The notes below the pieces were generated by a model that ran no database searches, was not told where the DNA came from, and saw only the letters and a list, made by a program, of their open reading frames with translations. A program made the translations under genes and the position numbers. This document shows positions 8,501 through 18,423 of a DNA stretch of 64,000 bases, in pieces. This stretch comes from Bacteroidota bacterium (GTDB taxonomy: Bacteria; Bacteroidota; Ignavibacteria; Ignavibacteriales; Ignavibacteriaceae), in contig JAKAKL010000140.1 in NCBI GenBank assembly GCA_021824565.1, forward strand, positions 30,255 to 94,254, written 5' to 3'. Every line of letters begins with the position of its first letter. Position 1 is the first letter of the stretch.

Positions 8501-8821
8501 TCAATACATCCCCAATTCTACTTTCGCGTAATCAGACATCATATCTCTATCCCAAGGCGGGCTCCATACCAATTCTATATCAACAGAATTTACTTCCGGT
8601 ATTGCGCGTACCTTTTCAGCAACTTCCGGCGGCAACGATCCTGCAACGGGACATGCCGGTGAAGTTAGTGTCATGCTGATTTTTACATTAGCTTCATTAT
8701 CAATTCTTATCTCGTAAATTAATCCAAGTTCAAAAATATCAACAGGTATTTCCGGATCGTAACATGTCTTTAACACCTGAATTATTTTTTCTTCCAGTTC
8801 TTGTTTGTTTATGTCGCTCAT
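8501..8821 (-). CDS. sufT: SufT-like MIP18/DUF59 protein
   Basis: 106 residues from the ATG at 8821, placed 2 bases after the sufU stop; a longer frame to 8896 would overlap sufU and adds residues unlike the family. Family signatures are C-Y-D-P-E-I-P-V-D-I-F-E-L-G-L-I-Y, then M-T-L-T-S-P-A-C-P-V-A-G with the conserved cysteine, and V-E-L-V-W-S-P-P-W. MIP18/SufT proteins help mature or deliver iron-sulfur clusters to client enzymes in the cytoplasm. Position in the suf operon supports that role. Confidence 0.92.
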   Translation of the reverse strand: MSDINKQELEEKIIQVLKTCYDPEIPVDIFELGLIYEIRIDNEANVKISMTLTSPACPVAGSLPPEVAEKVRAIPEVNSVDIELVWSPPWDRDMMSDYAKVELGMY

Positions 8822-8823
8822 AT

Positions 8824-9279
8824 TTATTCCGTTGAAACAGTTTTTTCTTCCTGCTTGAAAGCAGCTTCCATAGTATGCCATGCAAGGCTTGCGCACTTTA
8901 CACGTGATGGAAACTCTCTTACACCCGCAAATACAGCTAACTTGCCGAGTTCTTGAATCTCTTTTTCGTCTGTAATTTCTCCTGTGATTACAGAATGGAA
9001 TTTCTTAAATAATTTTTCCGCTTCTTCAATTGACAATCCTTTTACCATTGAGCTCATCAACGAGGCAGAAGCTTTTGATATTGCACAGCCTGATCCTTGA
9101 AATGAAATATCTTTTATCTTCCCATCTTCTACATCAACATAAACATTTAGCTTGTCGCCGCACAATGGATTGTAGCCTTCAGCAAAATGATTCGCATTTT
9201 CTAACTTCCTAAAATTTCGCGGATTTTTATTATGATCCAGTATTACCTGCTGGTATAATTCTTTTAGATCTGCATCCAT
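8824..9279 (-). CDS. sufU: SufU iron-sulfur scaffold / sulfur acceptor
   Basis: 151 residues of the IscU/NifU N-terminal fold. Ligands C40 (N-P-L-C-G-D), D42, C65 (G-S-G-C-A-I-S-K-A-S-A-S-L-M) and C129 (R-V-K-C-A-S-L-A-W) match SufU, including the insert between the second and third ligand that separates SufU from IscU. It accepts sulfur from SufS, with which it overlaps by one base (stop and start share 9279). A GAGG site precedes the ATG. The C-terminal tail is rich in E, K and T. Confidence 0.94.
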   Translation of the reverse strand: MDADLKELYQQVILDHNKNPRNFRKLENANHFAEGYNPLCGDKLNVYVDVEDGKIKDISFQGSGCAISKASASLMSSMVKGLSIEEAEKLFKKFHSVITGEITDEKEIQELGKLAVFAGVREFPSRVKCASLAWHTMEAAFKQEEKTVSTE

Positions 9280-10538
9280 TAATTAAAAACCTCTATTAAT
9301 TTTTTTATTCCTTTAACAAGGACATCAACTTCATCTTTGGTATTGTATATTGCGAAAGAAGCGCGCGACGTCGCCGGAATATTATATCTGTCCATTACAG
9401 GCTGAGTGCAGTGATGCCCTGTTCTGATGGCAATTCCTTCAAAATCTAAAAATGTTCCAACATCATGAGGATGAATATTATCAAACACAAAAGATATAAC
9501 ACTGCTTTTATACTTTGCCTTCCCGATAATTTTTAATTCTTTTATTTGCGATAAGCTTTGCGTGGCATAGTCTAAAATTTCATTTTCGTGCTTTGCTATT
9601 TGTTCAATGCCGACTGAGGAGACATAATCAATTGCAGTCCCCAATCCTATTGCATCAGCAATGTTAGATGTGCCTGCCTCAAATTTATATGGAAGATCAT
9701 TGAAGGTAGTTTTCTCAAAGGTAACTTTTGAAATCATGTCGCCGCCGCCTTGAAATGGAGGTAAAGCTTCCAAGAGTTTTTTCTTGCCGTATAAAACCCC
9801 GATTCCCGTTGGACCATAAATTTTATGTCCTGAAAAAGCGAGAAAGTCACAATCAAGTTTTTGTACATCAATCGCAATGTGTTGAATTGCTTGCGCAGCG
9901 TCGAGCAAAACTGGAATATTTTGCTGATGGGCAGTTTCGATAATTTTTTCAACAGGGTTGATTGTGCCAAGTGAGTTAGAAACATAAACGACAGAAATCA
10001 ATTTTGTCTTTTCGTTTATAAGTTTTAAAAATTCCTCAAAAATAATTTCGCCGTTATCATCAATCGGGATAACTCTTAGTTTTATTTTTTTCTGATCTTG
10101 AATCAGTTGCCAGGGTATAATGTTGGAATGATGTTCCATGCCTGAGATAATTATTTCATCCCCGTCTTTTAAAATGCCTTTATTAAAAATATTAGCGATA
10201 AGGTTAATTGATTCCGTGGTTCCGCGGGTAAAAATAATTTCTTTCTCGCTCGATGCATTTATAAATTTTTTAATTTTTACTCTAGAGTCTTCAAATTCCT
10301 TTGTTGCAAGTTCGCTTAAGTAATGAACTCCGCGATGAATATTTGCATTCTGCCCGGAATAATATTTTGTCAGCGTATCGATTACAACTTGCGGCTTCTG
10401 CGTTGTGGCAGCATTATCAAGATAACATAAATTTTTCCCGCGGATAATTTCTTTTAGTATAGGAAAGTCCGCACGAATTTTATCTATATCAAAATTCATC
10501 GAAGTATTTTTTATATCATGCCATGTTTCCGCTGCCAC
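9279..10538 (-). CDS. sufS: SufS cysteine desulfurase
   Basis: PLP enzyme that removes sulfur from cysteine for cluster assembly. 419 residues from a GTG start at 10538, chosen because AAGGA sits 7 bases upstream and overlaps the sufD stop; an internal ATG at 10499 would also suit the family but lacks a ribosome site. Motifs are Y-L-D-N-A-A-T-T-Q-K-P, the PLP lysine K239 in S-G-H-K-I-Y-G-P-T-G, and the active-site loop R-T-G-H-H-C377-T-Q-P carrying the persulfide cysteine. This is the group II (SufS) type, in agreement with the adjacent sufU. Confidence 0.96.
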   Translation of the reverse strand: MAAETWHDIKNTSMNFDIDKIRADFPILKEIIRGKNLCYLDNAATTQKPQVVIDTLTKYYSGQNANIHRGVHYLSELATKEFEDSRVKIKKFINASSEKEIIFTRGTTESINLIANIFNKGILKDGDEIIISGMEHHSNIIPWQLIQDQKKIKLRVIPIDDNGEIIFEEFLKLINEKTKLISVVYVSNSLGTINPVEKIIETAHQQNIPVLLDAAQAIQHIAIDVQKLDCDFLAFSGHKIYGPTGIGVLYGKKKLLEALPPFQGGGDMISKVTFEKTTFNDLPYKFEAGTSNIADAIGLGTAIDYVSSVGIEQIAKHENEILDYATQSLSQIKELKIIGKAKYKSSVISFVFDNIHPHDVGTFLDFEGIAIRTGHHCTQPVMDRYNIPATSRASFAIYNTKDEVDVLVKGIKKLIEVFN

Positions 10539-10547
10539 TTCAGATCC

Positions 10548-11870
10548 TTAACTTTCTTTGTTAAATCTCTTATCAAGAATTTCTTCTAAGTAATTTTTTA
10601 TTGCTTCGCTTTTTATTGTTTTTACAACGTCGCCTGCAAAAGCGTGTATCAGAATTGTCCTTGCGTTCTCTTCGCCGATGCCTCTCGATTTCAAATAGAA
10701 CAGTGATTCATTATCGATTTGACCAATCGTCGCTCCATGAGAGCATTTAACATCGTCGGCAAATATTTCGAGCTGCGGCTTTGTATTTACAAGAGCTTCA
10801 TTAGATAAAATAATATTATTGTTCTCCTGGAATGCGTTTGTCTTTTGTGCATTCGGTCTTACGATTACTTTACCGTTAAAAACACCGCGTGATTTTCCCT
10901 CAAGTATTCCTTTGAAATGCTCGTGGCTGTTGCAAAATGGTTTAGCGTGGTTAATCATTGTGTGAGTATCATGCAGTTGTGAGCCGTTAGTTAAGTACAA
11001 ACCATTCAACGTGCATTCGCTGCCTTCAGCTTTAAACGTAGCAGAAATTTCATCTCTTGAAATTTCTGCACCTAACGAAATTGAAATCGATTCGTAATTA
11101 CTGTTTCTTTCTTGATCTGCTTCAACTTTTGAAATATGAAAAGCGCTTCCGCTTTCCTCCTGAATTTTAATGTGGTTGAGTCGTGCATTTTCTCCAACTA
11201 CAACTTCGCTGACAGCATTTGTAAAATAAACATTGTCAGCCAGCCCAATATACTGTTCTATAATTGTCGCTTCAGAATTTTTACCAGAGATAAAAAGATT
11301 TCTCGGCTGCAGCAAAGCTTGATCTTCATTCGAAGTAGATATGAACAGTAAAAAGATTGGCTCTTCGATTATTTTATTTTCTGGAATCACAATAAAGGCG
11401 CCGTCACTGCAGTAAGCAGTGTTGAGTGATGCAAATATCTGTTCGTTATAATCAGCATATTTGTTAAAATACTTATGGAACATGTCATTGTTTTCTTTAA
11501 CCGCAGATTTAAGATTTTTAGCAATCATAAGTTTTGAAAGACTGCCTGTTTCAGATAATTTGGTTGAAAAAATTCCATCCACAAAAACTAAGCGATTGTT
11601 AAAAGAATCTTTTAATTTAAGTTTTCCAAATTCATTCGTGTCAAATTCTTTTTTTCCAACAACCGGATTGAAATTAAATTTTAACAGCGGAGAAATATTA
11701 GTAAAGCGCCATTCTTCATCTTTGATAGTTGGAAATTTAAGAGATGAAAACTTTGCAAGCGCATCTTTCTTAATAGAATCTAATTGTGCTGAACTGTTTC
11801 CGTCCAGACTTCTTTCGAAGCCGTCAAATTTGTCTATAATCAATTTCTTAAAATCTATTACTTCATTCAT
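10548..11870 (-). CDS. sufD: SufD, Fe-S assembly scaffold subunit
   Basis: 440 residues of the SufB/SufD beta-helix family. The C-terminal half has the conserved run H-E-H-F-K-G-I-L-E-G-K-S-R-G-V-F-N-G-K and then K-C-S-H-G-A-T-I-G-Q-I-D, with F-Y-L-K-S-R-G-I. The N-terminus has the expected E-E-W-R-F-T-N-I-S-P-L. SufD pairs with SufB and SufC as the SufBC2D scaffold in the cytoplasm. An 84-base gap to sufC contains GTTCATG and CATGAAC near its two ends plus an internal GAAG/CTTC repeat, so a hairpin may form in the transcript there. Confidence 0.94.
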   Translation of the reverse strand: MNEVIDFKKLIIDKFDGFERSLDGNSSAQLDSIKKDALAKFSSLKFPTIKDEEWRFTNISPLLKFNFNPVVGKKEFDTNEFGKLKLKDSFNNRLVFVDGIFSTKLSETGSLSKLMIAKNLKSAVKENNDMFHKYFNKYADYNEQIFASLNTAYCSDGAFIVIPENKIIEEPIFLLFISTSNEDQALLQPRNLFISGKNSEATIIEQYIGLADNVYFTNAVSEVVVGENARLNHIKIQEESGSAFHISKVEADQERNSNYESISISLGAEISRDEISATFKAEGSECTLNGLYLTNGSQLHDTHTMINHAKPFCNSHEHFKGILEGKSRGVFNGKVIVRPNAQKTNAFQENNNIILSNEALVNTKPQLEIFADDVKCSHGATIGQIDNESLFYLKSRGIGEENARTILIHAFAGDVVKTIKSEAIKNYLEEILDKRFNKES

Positions 11871-11954
11871 TAAAAATATTTCTCCAAAATAATCTTTAGT
11901 TCATGTGAAAGTTCAGAAGAGAAGTATGAATTCTTCCTAAACATCTTCATGAAC

Positions 11955-12722
11955 TTAAACTTGAACTTGAACTTCCTTTGTGTCTTCTTTAATCCAATCG
12001 TAGCCTTTTTCTTCAAGTTCTAGAGCAAGATCCTTTCCGCCAGACTTAACTATCTTCCCTTTATAAAGCACGTGAACAAAATCAGGCACGATATATTCAA
12101 GCAATCGTTGGTAATGTGTAACAACAATTGTTGCGTTATCTTTAGTCTTCAATTTGTTTACGCCATTTGCTACAATTCGAAGAGCGTCAATATCAAGTCC
12201 TGAGTCAGTTTCATCCAGGATAGCCAGCTTAGGCTCAAGCACCGCCATCTGAAAAATTTCATTTCTTTTTTTCTCTCCGCCTGAGAAGCCTTCATTCACG
12301 GCGCGGCTTAATAGTGACTGTTCCAATTCTACAAGTTTCATTTTACTTTTTATCATCGATAAAAATTCCATCGTATCTATTGCTTCAAGACCACGGTATT
12401 TTCTGATTTCATTTAATGCCGTCTTTAAAAGATTTGTATTGCTTACTCCGGGAAGTTCAACAGGATATTGAAAAGCCAAGAAGACGCCTTCTCGTGCGCG
12501 GTCTTCAGGCGAAAGTTCCAAAAGTCTTTTCCCATCAAATAATACTTCACCTTTAGTAACCTCATATTCTTGCTTGCCTGCAAGCGTTTGAGCCAGCGTG
12601 CTTTTACCTGAACCATTCGGTCCCATTATCGCGTGAACTTCTCCAGCGTTCACACTCAAATTAATTCCCCTTAGTATTTCTTTTCCTTCGACATTTACGT
12701 GAAGATTTTTTATTTCTAACAT
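11955..12722 (-). CDS. sufC: SufC, Fe-S assembly ATPase
   Basis: 255-residue ABC-type ATPase. Walker A is G-P-N-G-S-G-K-S-T near residue 35, the Q-loop follows in L-A-F-Q-Y-P-V-E-L-P-G-V-S, the signature is F-S-G-G-E-K-K-R-N-E, and Walker B is L-A-I-L-D-E-T-D-S-G-L-D-I-D-A-L. The P-V-E-L-P-G and D-E-T-D-S-G-L-D wording is specific to SufC rather than to transporters. ATP hydrolysis drives conformational change in the SufB-SufD scaffold. It lies between sufB and sufD as in most suf operons. Confidence 0.96.
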   Translation of the reverse strand: MLEIKNLHVNVEGKEILRGINLSVNAGEVHAIMGPNGSGKSTLAQTLAGKQEYEVTKGEVLFDGKRLLELSPEDRAREGVFLAFQYPVELPGVSNTNLLKTALNEIRKYRGLEAIDTMEFLSMIKSKMKLVELEQSLLSRAVNEGFSGGEKKRNEIFQMAVLEPKLAILDETDSGLDIDALRIVANGVNKLKTKDNATIVVTHYQRLLEYIVPDFVHVLYKGKIVKSGGKDLALELEEKGYDWIKEDTKEVQVQV

Positions 12723-12763
12723 CTTAAACCTAATCCTAAATTCTATTTCTAAATTTAATTGAT

Positions 12764-14212
12764 TTATCCAACGCTTCCTTCAAGGCTTACACTAAGAAGC
12801 TTCTGCGCCTCAACAGCAAATTCCATTGGAAGTTCCTTAAATACTTCCTTGCAGTATCCATTTACAATCAAGCCGATAGCATCTTCAGTCGATACCCCTC
12901 TTTGATTGAGATAAAAAATTTGATCTTCTCCTATCTTTGATGTTGTTGCCTCATGCTCAACCTGTGCAGAAGGGTTATTAATTTCAAGATATGGAAAAGT
13001 ATGTGCGCCGCATTTATCGCCCAATAAAAGTGAATCGCATTGCGAAAAGTTTCTTGCATTCTCAGCGCGCCTGCCGACCTTTACCTGCCCGCGGTAACTG
13101 TTATTGCTCTTGCCGGCAGAAATTCCTTTCGAGATAATCGTGCTTTTTGTGTTCTTACCGAGATGGATCATTTTTGTCCCCGTGTCAGCCTGCTGAAAGT
13201 TATTGGTAACGGCTACAGAATAAAACTCGCCGATTGAATTATCGCCTTGCAAAATACAGCTTGGATATTTCCATGTAATTGCCGAGCCAGTTTCAACCTG
13301 CGTCCAAGATATTTTTGAATTAACACCGCGGCAGGCCCCGCGCTTAGTAACAAAATTATAGATCCCGCCTTTACCGTCCTTGTCTCCCGCATACCAGTTT
13401 TGCACTGTGGAATATTTTATCTGTGCATTATCGAGCGCAATTAGTTCTACAACTGCCGCATGAAGCTGGTTTTCATCCCTCTGAGGTGCAGTACAGCCTT
13501 CAAGATAACTAACATAAGCGCCTTCTTCTGCAATAATTAATGTTCGCTCAAACTGTCCGGTGTTGGCAGCATTCATTCTAAAATAAGTTGACAGTTCCAT
13601 CGGGCATCTCACTCCTTTAGGAACGTAAACAAACGAGCCGTCGCTGAAAACTGCGGAGTTAAGACTAGCAAAAAAGTTATCGGTATATGGAACAACACTT
13701 CCGAGATATTGCTTAACAAGATCGGGATGATTTTTTACTGCTTCAGAAAACGAACAAAAAATTATTCCCAGTTCTGAAAGCTTTTCTTTAAAAGTAGTAG
13801 CAACCGACACGCTGTCGAACACAGCATCTACAGCCACTCCGGAAAGTCTTTTCTGTTCTTCGAGCGAGATGCCGAGTTTCTCAAATGTCTTTCTTAATTC
13901 TGGATCAAGTTCATTGAGGCTGTTAAGTTTTGGTTTTTTTTTCGGAGCAGAGTAATAAGAAATTTCCTGGTAATCAATCTTAGAATATTTAACATTTGAC
14001 CAATGCGGCTCCGTTTGCGTTAGCCAGTGGCGGTAAGCTTTAATGCGCCACTCAAGTAAGAATTCCGGTTCGGCTTTAATAGCAGATAATTTTCTAATAG
14101 TATTCTCGCTCAAGCCAGGCGGTAAGCTCTCAGCCTCAATATCGGTAACAAACCCATATTTGTATTCTTTGTTAGTAAGCTCTTCTATTGTCGAAACTTC
14201 GGTAGAACTCAT
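12764..14212 (-). CDS. sufB: SufB, Fe-S assembly scaffold subunit
   Basis: First gene of the suf operon, 482 residues, with a strong AGGAG site 4 bases before the ATG. The N-terminal region has [10 protein letters not shown] and E-P-E-F-L-L-E-W-R. The core has [38 protein letters not shown] and [19 protein letters not shown], including the cysteines and histidine used for building clusters. It is the main scaffold subunit. A likely promoter lies about 110-140 bases upstream. Confidence 0.97.
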   Translation of the reverse strand: MSSTEVSTIEELTNKEYKYGFVTDIEAESLPPGLSENTIRKLSAIKAEPEFLLEWRIKAYRHWLTQTEPHWSNVKYSKIDYQEISYYSAPKKKPKLNSLNELDPELRKTFEKLGISLEEQKRLSGVAVDAVFDSVSVATTFKEKLSELGIIFCSFSEAVKNHPDLVKQYLGSVVPYTDNFFASLNSAVFSDGSFVYVPKGVRCPMELSTYFRMNAANTGQFERTLIIAEEGAYVSYLEGCTAPQRDENQLHAAVVELIALDNAQIKYSTVQNWYAGDKDGKGGIYNFVTKRGACRGVNSKISWTQVETGSAITWKYPSCILQGDNSIGEFYSVAVTNNFQQADTGTKMIHLGKNTKSTIISKGISAGKSNNSYRGQVKVGRRAENARNFSQCDSLLLGDKCGAHTFPYLEINNPSAQVEHEATTSKIGEDQIFYLNQRGVSTEDAIGLIVNGYCKEVFKELPMEFAVEAQKLLSVSLEGSVG

Positions 14213-14321
14213 TTTTCTCCTAACGGAAAAATTATTTTGTAAATCATTTGGGAATTAATCATAAGTCAGAAGAATCCATAACAAATTCATAACTTGCCCA
14301 AGCGTTTATTAAATTCATAGA

Positions 14322-14352
14322 CAAACGTAATCAATCTGTACTAATTAGTCAA
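14322..14352 (-). promoter_or_regulatory. Candidate suf operon promoter and operator
   Basis: Read on the minus strand: TTG (14352-14350), 20 bases, then TACGTTTG (14329-14322). This matches the Bacteroidetes -33/-7 arrangement TTG...TAnnTTTG. The same sequence can be read as TTGACT with a 17-base spacer. Directly after TTG is the perfect 10-bp palindrome ACTAATTAGT (14340-14349), a good place for the Rrf2 regulator encoded at the operon end. The leader to the sufB ATG would be about 100 bases. Confidence 0.55.
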
Positions 14353-14449
14353 GATTCAAAATTGGGATTCTATAATAACAATATTAGTAGTGATAGAAGG
14401 TACTATTTTTCAAGAGGATAAGTTAAAACATCGCACTGTTATTTGATAT

Positions 14450-17224
14450 TTAAAGCTTAAGCTCTTTGCGAAGATATTTTCCAGTCCATGAATTTGGGAT
14501 TTGTGCAACTTCTTCCGGTGTGCCCATGGCAACAATTTCACCTCCTTTTTCACCTGCTTCTGGACCGAGATCAATTATATAATCTGCACATTTTATTATC
14601 TCCATATTGTGTTCGATTATTACAACCGAATTATTTCTCTCTATAAGCAGATTAAAACAATTGATTAGCTTTGTAATATCATCGAAATGCAGCCCTGTTG
14701 TAGGCTCATCAAAAATAAATAGCGTATGCATTCTTTCTCTTTGTGCAGATAAATGCGATGCTAATTTTATCCTTTGAGCTTCACCGCCCGAAAGTGTATT
14801 GGACGGCTGACCGAGTTTTAAATAACCAAGTCCGACTTGTGAAAGGAGCTCAATGTATTTTATAATCTTGTCGTTTCCTTTGAAAAATTCAACTGCTTCG
14901 TCAACTGTCATGTTCAAAACGTCGACAAGGTTTTTACCGCGGTAAGTAATTTCTCTAATTTCTTTTTTGAAGCGCGTACCATTGCAATCATCGCATTCAA
15001 GATAAATATCAGCTAGGAACTGCATTTCGACTTTTATAAATCCGTCGCCCTGACATGTTTCGCATCTGCCGCCAGGAACATTAAAAGAGAAGAAGCCGGG
15101 TTTGTACCCGCGCGACTTTGCCTGGTGCGTTGAAGCGAATAATTCTCTTATAAGTTCAAAAGCTTTGATATAACTTATAGGATTAGAGCGCGGCGTCTTT
15201 CCAATTGGCGATTGATCGACAATCTCAATTTCATCTAAATATTCGCCGCCTTTGATATCTGTATATTTGCCTATCTTCGGCGGGTTCATTCCAAGATATT
15301 TTGCCAAGCCACCATAAAGAATATCGTGGATTAAAGTACTCTTGCCCGAGCCGCTGACTCCGGTTATTACTACAAATTTATTAAGCGGGATATCAACATT
15401 AATATTCTTTAAATTATTTTCTCTTGCACCGGCAATTGAAATAGTTTTCGTCTCTTCAACATTCCTTTTAGTCGGAACAGGAATTACTAATTTGCCGGAT
15501 AAATATTTTCCAGTTAATGAATTCTTATTTTCTAAGATATCATCAATTGTTCCGATAGCCATTATCTCTCCTCCGCCAGCGCCTGCCTTCGGACCCATGT
15601 CGACAATAAGGTCAGCTTCTTTAATCATTTCCGGATCATGTTCAACAACAAGAACTGAATTTCCAATGTCGCGCAGGTTTTTCAAAATATTAATTAATCT
15701 TGCATTATCTCTCGGATGAAGTCCTATACTCGGCTCGTCGAGAACGTAAAGTGTGCCGACAAGCGAAGAACCAAGCGATGTTGCTAAATTTATTCTTTGA
15801 GTTTCACCTCCTGAGAGTGAGCTGCTCAATCTGTCTAAGGTCAGATAACCAATTCCAACGTTATTAAGAAAAGTTAGGCGTTTTATTATTTCTTTCAATA
15901 TTCTTTCACCAACCAGCATATCATATTCTGAAAGCTGCAGCTCGCTGAAAAATTTTAATGATTGCTCAATCGGAATTTTTACAACATCATAAATTGACTG
16001 TCCATTGATTTTTACCTGAAGCGCTTCACGGCGCAATCTCGATCCTTTGCATGCTGAACAGGTTGTATAGCCGCGGTAACGGCTTAACAGAACGCGGATG
16101 TGCATTTTGTAAGTTTTGGATTCGAGTTTTTCAAAAAATTTATTTATTCCTACGTAACTCCCGAATCCACTTTGTATTAAAGAGACTTGCTCCGGCGTTA
16201 AATTCTTGAACGGAATATTTAACGGTATGCCGAATTGTTTTGCGTTTTGTACAAGGTCTCTTAAATGTGTGCTGTATTTTGCTGAGCGGAAAACGGCAAT
16301 TGCTCCATCGGTTATTGATAAATTCGTATTTGGGACGACAAGATTCATGTCGACGCCGATTGTTTTGCTAAAACCTTGACATACCGGGCAAGCGCCAAAA
16401 GGATTGTTGAAAGAAAAAAATCTCGGCTCCGGTTCTTCGTATCTTATTCCGCAGCATTCATAAAATTTGTTAAACTCATTTTCTTCGCCGGTGTCAGCGT
16501 TGATTAGTACTAACCTATTTTCTCCTTCCTTAAAAGTAACTTCAATTGCATCTGAAAGCCGTTCGCGCACTTTTCCTTTTTGAACTTTAAATCTTTCAAT
16601 TACAACATGAACTTTATGTTTCTTTGCAGGAAGCTTATAATCTTCATTTAAATCGTAAAGATCGTTATTAAAATATATTCTGAAGAAACCTCTTTTCTTA
16701 AGCATGTCGATTTCTTCTTTTATTTTATGACCGGAGTGAAGATGAAGAGGAAATGCAAGATAAAATTTTGAATCTTCAGGCTGCTCTTCAAGCCAATCGG
16801 AAACAGTACCAGTAGTTGCTTTTTTCACTTCTTTGCCGCATTCAAAGCAAATAGTTTTTCCGATTCGGGCGAAAAGCAATCTTAAGTAATCGTAAACTTC
16901 AGTCGTCGTCCCGACAGTTGATCTTGTATTTTTTGCGCCGGTTTTTTGCTCGATCGCTACAGCCGGGCTTATTCCCTGAATTAAATCAACATCGGGTTTG
17001 TTCATCCTTTCAAGAAATTGTCTCGCATACGCCGAAAGGCTCTCAACATAGCGGCGCTGTCCTTCGGCATAAATAGTATCGAATACCAGCGAGGACTTGC
17101 CGCTGCCGCTAACACCGGTGAACACAATAATTTTATTCCTCGGCAGTTCAAAGCTAAGGTTTTTTAGATTATGCTCTCTTGCGCCTTTTATTATTATCTT
17201 TTTATCTTTTTTTATTTCGTTCAT
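14450..17224 (-). CDS. uvrA: UvrA, excinuclease ABC subunit A
   Basis: Damage-recognition ATPase of nucleotide excision repair, 924 residues, normal length. Both ATPase modules are complete: Walker A G-V-S-G-S-G-K-S-S-L near residue 35 and G-V-S-G-S-G-K-S-T-L near 635, signature motifs L-S-G-G-E-T-Q-R-I and L-S-G-G-E-A-Q-R-I-K. One zinc module has F-G-A-C-P-V-C-Q-G-F; the other has R-C-E-T-C-Q-G-D-G with L-E-C-D-D-C-N-G-T-R-F. Signature residues R-S-N-P-I-S-Y-I-K-A-F are present. It stands alone; uvrB and uvrC are not in the window. No LexA-type box was recognised in the short upstream region. Confidence 0.97.
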   Translation of the reverse strand: MNEIKKDKKIIIKGAREHNLKNLSFELPRNKIIVFTGVSGSGKSSLVFDTIYAEGQRRYVESLSAYARQFLERMNKPDVDLIQGISPAVAIEQKTGAKNTRSTVGTTTEVYDYLRLLFARIGKTICFECGKEVKKATTGTVSDWLEEQPEDSKFYLAFPLHLHSGHKIKEEIDMLKKRGFFRIYFNNDLYDLNEDYKLPAKKHKVHVVIERFKVQKGKVRERLSDAIEVTFKEGENRLVLINADTGEENEFNKFYECCGIRYEEPEPRFFSFNNPFGACPVCQGFSKTIGVDMNLVVPNTNLSITDGAIAVFRSAKYSTHLRDLVQNAKQFGIPLNIPFKNLTPEQVSLIQSGFGSYVGINKFFEKLESKTYKMHIRVLLSRYRGYTTCSACKGSRLRREALQVKINGQSIYDVVKIPIEQSLKFFSELQLSEYDMLVGERILKEIIKRLTFLNNVGIGYLTLDRLSSSLSGGETQRINLATSLGSSLVGTLYVLDEPSIGLHPRDNARLINILKNLRDIGNSVLVVEHDPEMIKEADLIVDMGPKAGAGGGEIMAIGTIDDILENKNSLTGKYLSGKLVIPVPTKRNVEETKTISIAGARENNLKNINVDIPLNKFVVITGVSGSGKSTLIHDILYGGLAKYLGMNPPKIGKYTDIKGGEYLDEIEIVDQSPIGKTPRSNPISYIKAFELIRELFASTHQAKSRGYKPGFFSFNVPGGRCETCQGDGFIKVEMQFLADIYLECDDCNGTRFKKEIREITYRGKNLVDVLNMTVDEAVEFFKGNDKIIKYIELLSQVGLGYLKLGQPSNTLSGGEAQRIKLASHLSAQRERMHTLFIFDEPTTGLHFDDITKLINCFNLLIERNNSVVIIEHNMEIIKCADYIIDLGPEAGEKGGEIVAMGTPEEVAQIPNSWTGKYLRKELKL

Positions 17225-17391
17225 AAACTGATTGAATATTAATTCAAACGTAAAAAAGGTTTCCTTAATGCAAATTAAAAAAGGAGAAATGATTATTCGG
17301 ATAAAATATTCTGAAAATTCCTTACAAAAATAAAATACTAAAAATATTTATTCGTGAGTTCAAGTACCCCGCTGCAAGATACTTCTAAAAA

Positions 17392-18423
17392 TTATTTCTG
17401 CTGACCTTGAAGGTTTTTTAATGTCTCAATCTTTTGATCTAATAATTTTATCTTAGCATCAAGTTCTTTAAGCTTGTCATCAATCTTATCTTCGTATTCA
17501 GCTTTATCCCAGTAGCCGCGGTTTTCAAAATATCCTTTGAACAGCCAATTATGTTTAAGAGCTTCCATGTTTTCAGCAAGTCTTTCAGCACCGATTTTAG
17601 CTTCTTCGCTTGTCTTCTGAATATTTATCAAAGTTGCGGTAACTGTTGAATCGTATTTTCCTTTTTTGGATACAAATCCTCCGAGAACACCTTGTCCCTG
17701 GTTAATTCCAGAAATTATAGAGTCTATGTTAGTAACTGCGAAGTTTACATTATCGATTGTCTTTTTTACGCCAATTCCCAAGCTGTCAAACAAATTTGTC
17801 ACTTTATCCAGCTTACTTGTTATGCCTTTTAGACTTTCGTCGGCGCTTTTTGTAAGAAGCGTAGCGTTGTTATAAAGTTCATCATCGTTCAAAAGTTTTC
17901 CAATCGAGCCTTCGCCGCGATTTACCTTCTCGACAATTTCAGAAAGATTCATCGTCATATTTTTTGTGTACTCCATAATTCCTTCTGTCTGCGCGATGAT
18001 TGCAGAAAATCCTATTGGCTCTTCGGATTGTATTACGCCGCCGTCTTTAACCTGTTCAGCCTGGCTGCTTCCTATTTTTAAAACGACTACTTTGTTTCCC
18101 ACCAAGCCTTCGGATTCGATCGAAGCTTTTGTATCGGTTCGGATAAATCTTTTTATATCTGTCTGAAGATTCATCGTAACCTGGACACGACCGGTAGTAT
18201 CGTTTATAATTTCAACGTCGCTCACGCTTCCTACATCGATGCCGCTGAGCCTAACGTTTGTTCCCGGTCGAAGACCTTGAATATCCTGGAAATATGCTCT
18301 TACTTTGAATGTCGAACTGAAAAGAGATTCCTTTTGCCCGACGAGGAAAATTGCAAGAATAAGCAGAACAATTCCCAGAAAAATGAAAATGCCTAATCTA
18401 AGGGTTGACATATTTTTAAACAT
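17392..18423 (-). CDS. mlaD: MCE-domain (MlaD-like) lipid-binding protein
   Basis: 343 residues: an N-terminal anchor helix (about 9-27), then an MCE domain (about 38-115) with V-R-A-Y-F-Q-D-I-Q-G-L-R-P-G-T-N-V-R-L-S-G-I-D-V-G-S-V. A long helical region follows and the end is a coiled coil (K-L-K-E-L-D-A-K-I-K-L-L-D-Q-K-I-E-T-L-K). MCE proteins form the periplasmic ring that carries phospholipids between inner and outer membranes. The C-terminal extension makes it longer than E. coli MlaD (about 180), as is usual in Bacteroidota-like MCE proteins. The ATG overlaps the stop of the ATPase gene and has GGGAGAG upstream. Confidence 0.9.
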   Translation of the reverse strand: MFKNMSTLRLGIFIFLGIVLLILAIFLVGQKESLFSSTFKVRAYFQDIQGLRPGTNVRLSGIDVGSVSDVEIINDTTGRVQVTMNLQTDIKRFIRTDTKASIESEGLVGNKVVVLKIGSSQAEQVKDGGVIQSEEPIGFSAIIAQTEGIMEYTKNMTMNLSEIVEKVNRGEGSIGKLLNDDELYNNATLLTKSADESLKGITSKLDKVTNLFDSLGIGVKKTIDNVNFAVTNIDSIISGINQGQGVLGGFVSKKGKYDSTVTATLINIQKTSEEAKIGAERLAENMEALKHNWLFKGYFENRGYWDKAEYEDKIDDKLKELDAKIKLLDQKIETLKNLQGQQK

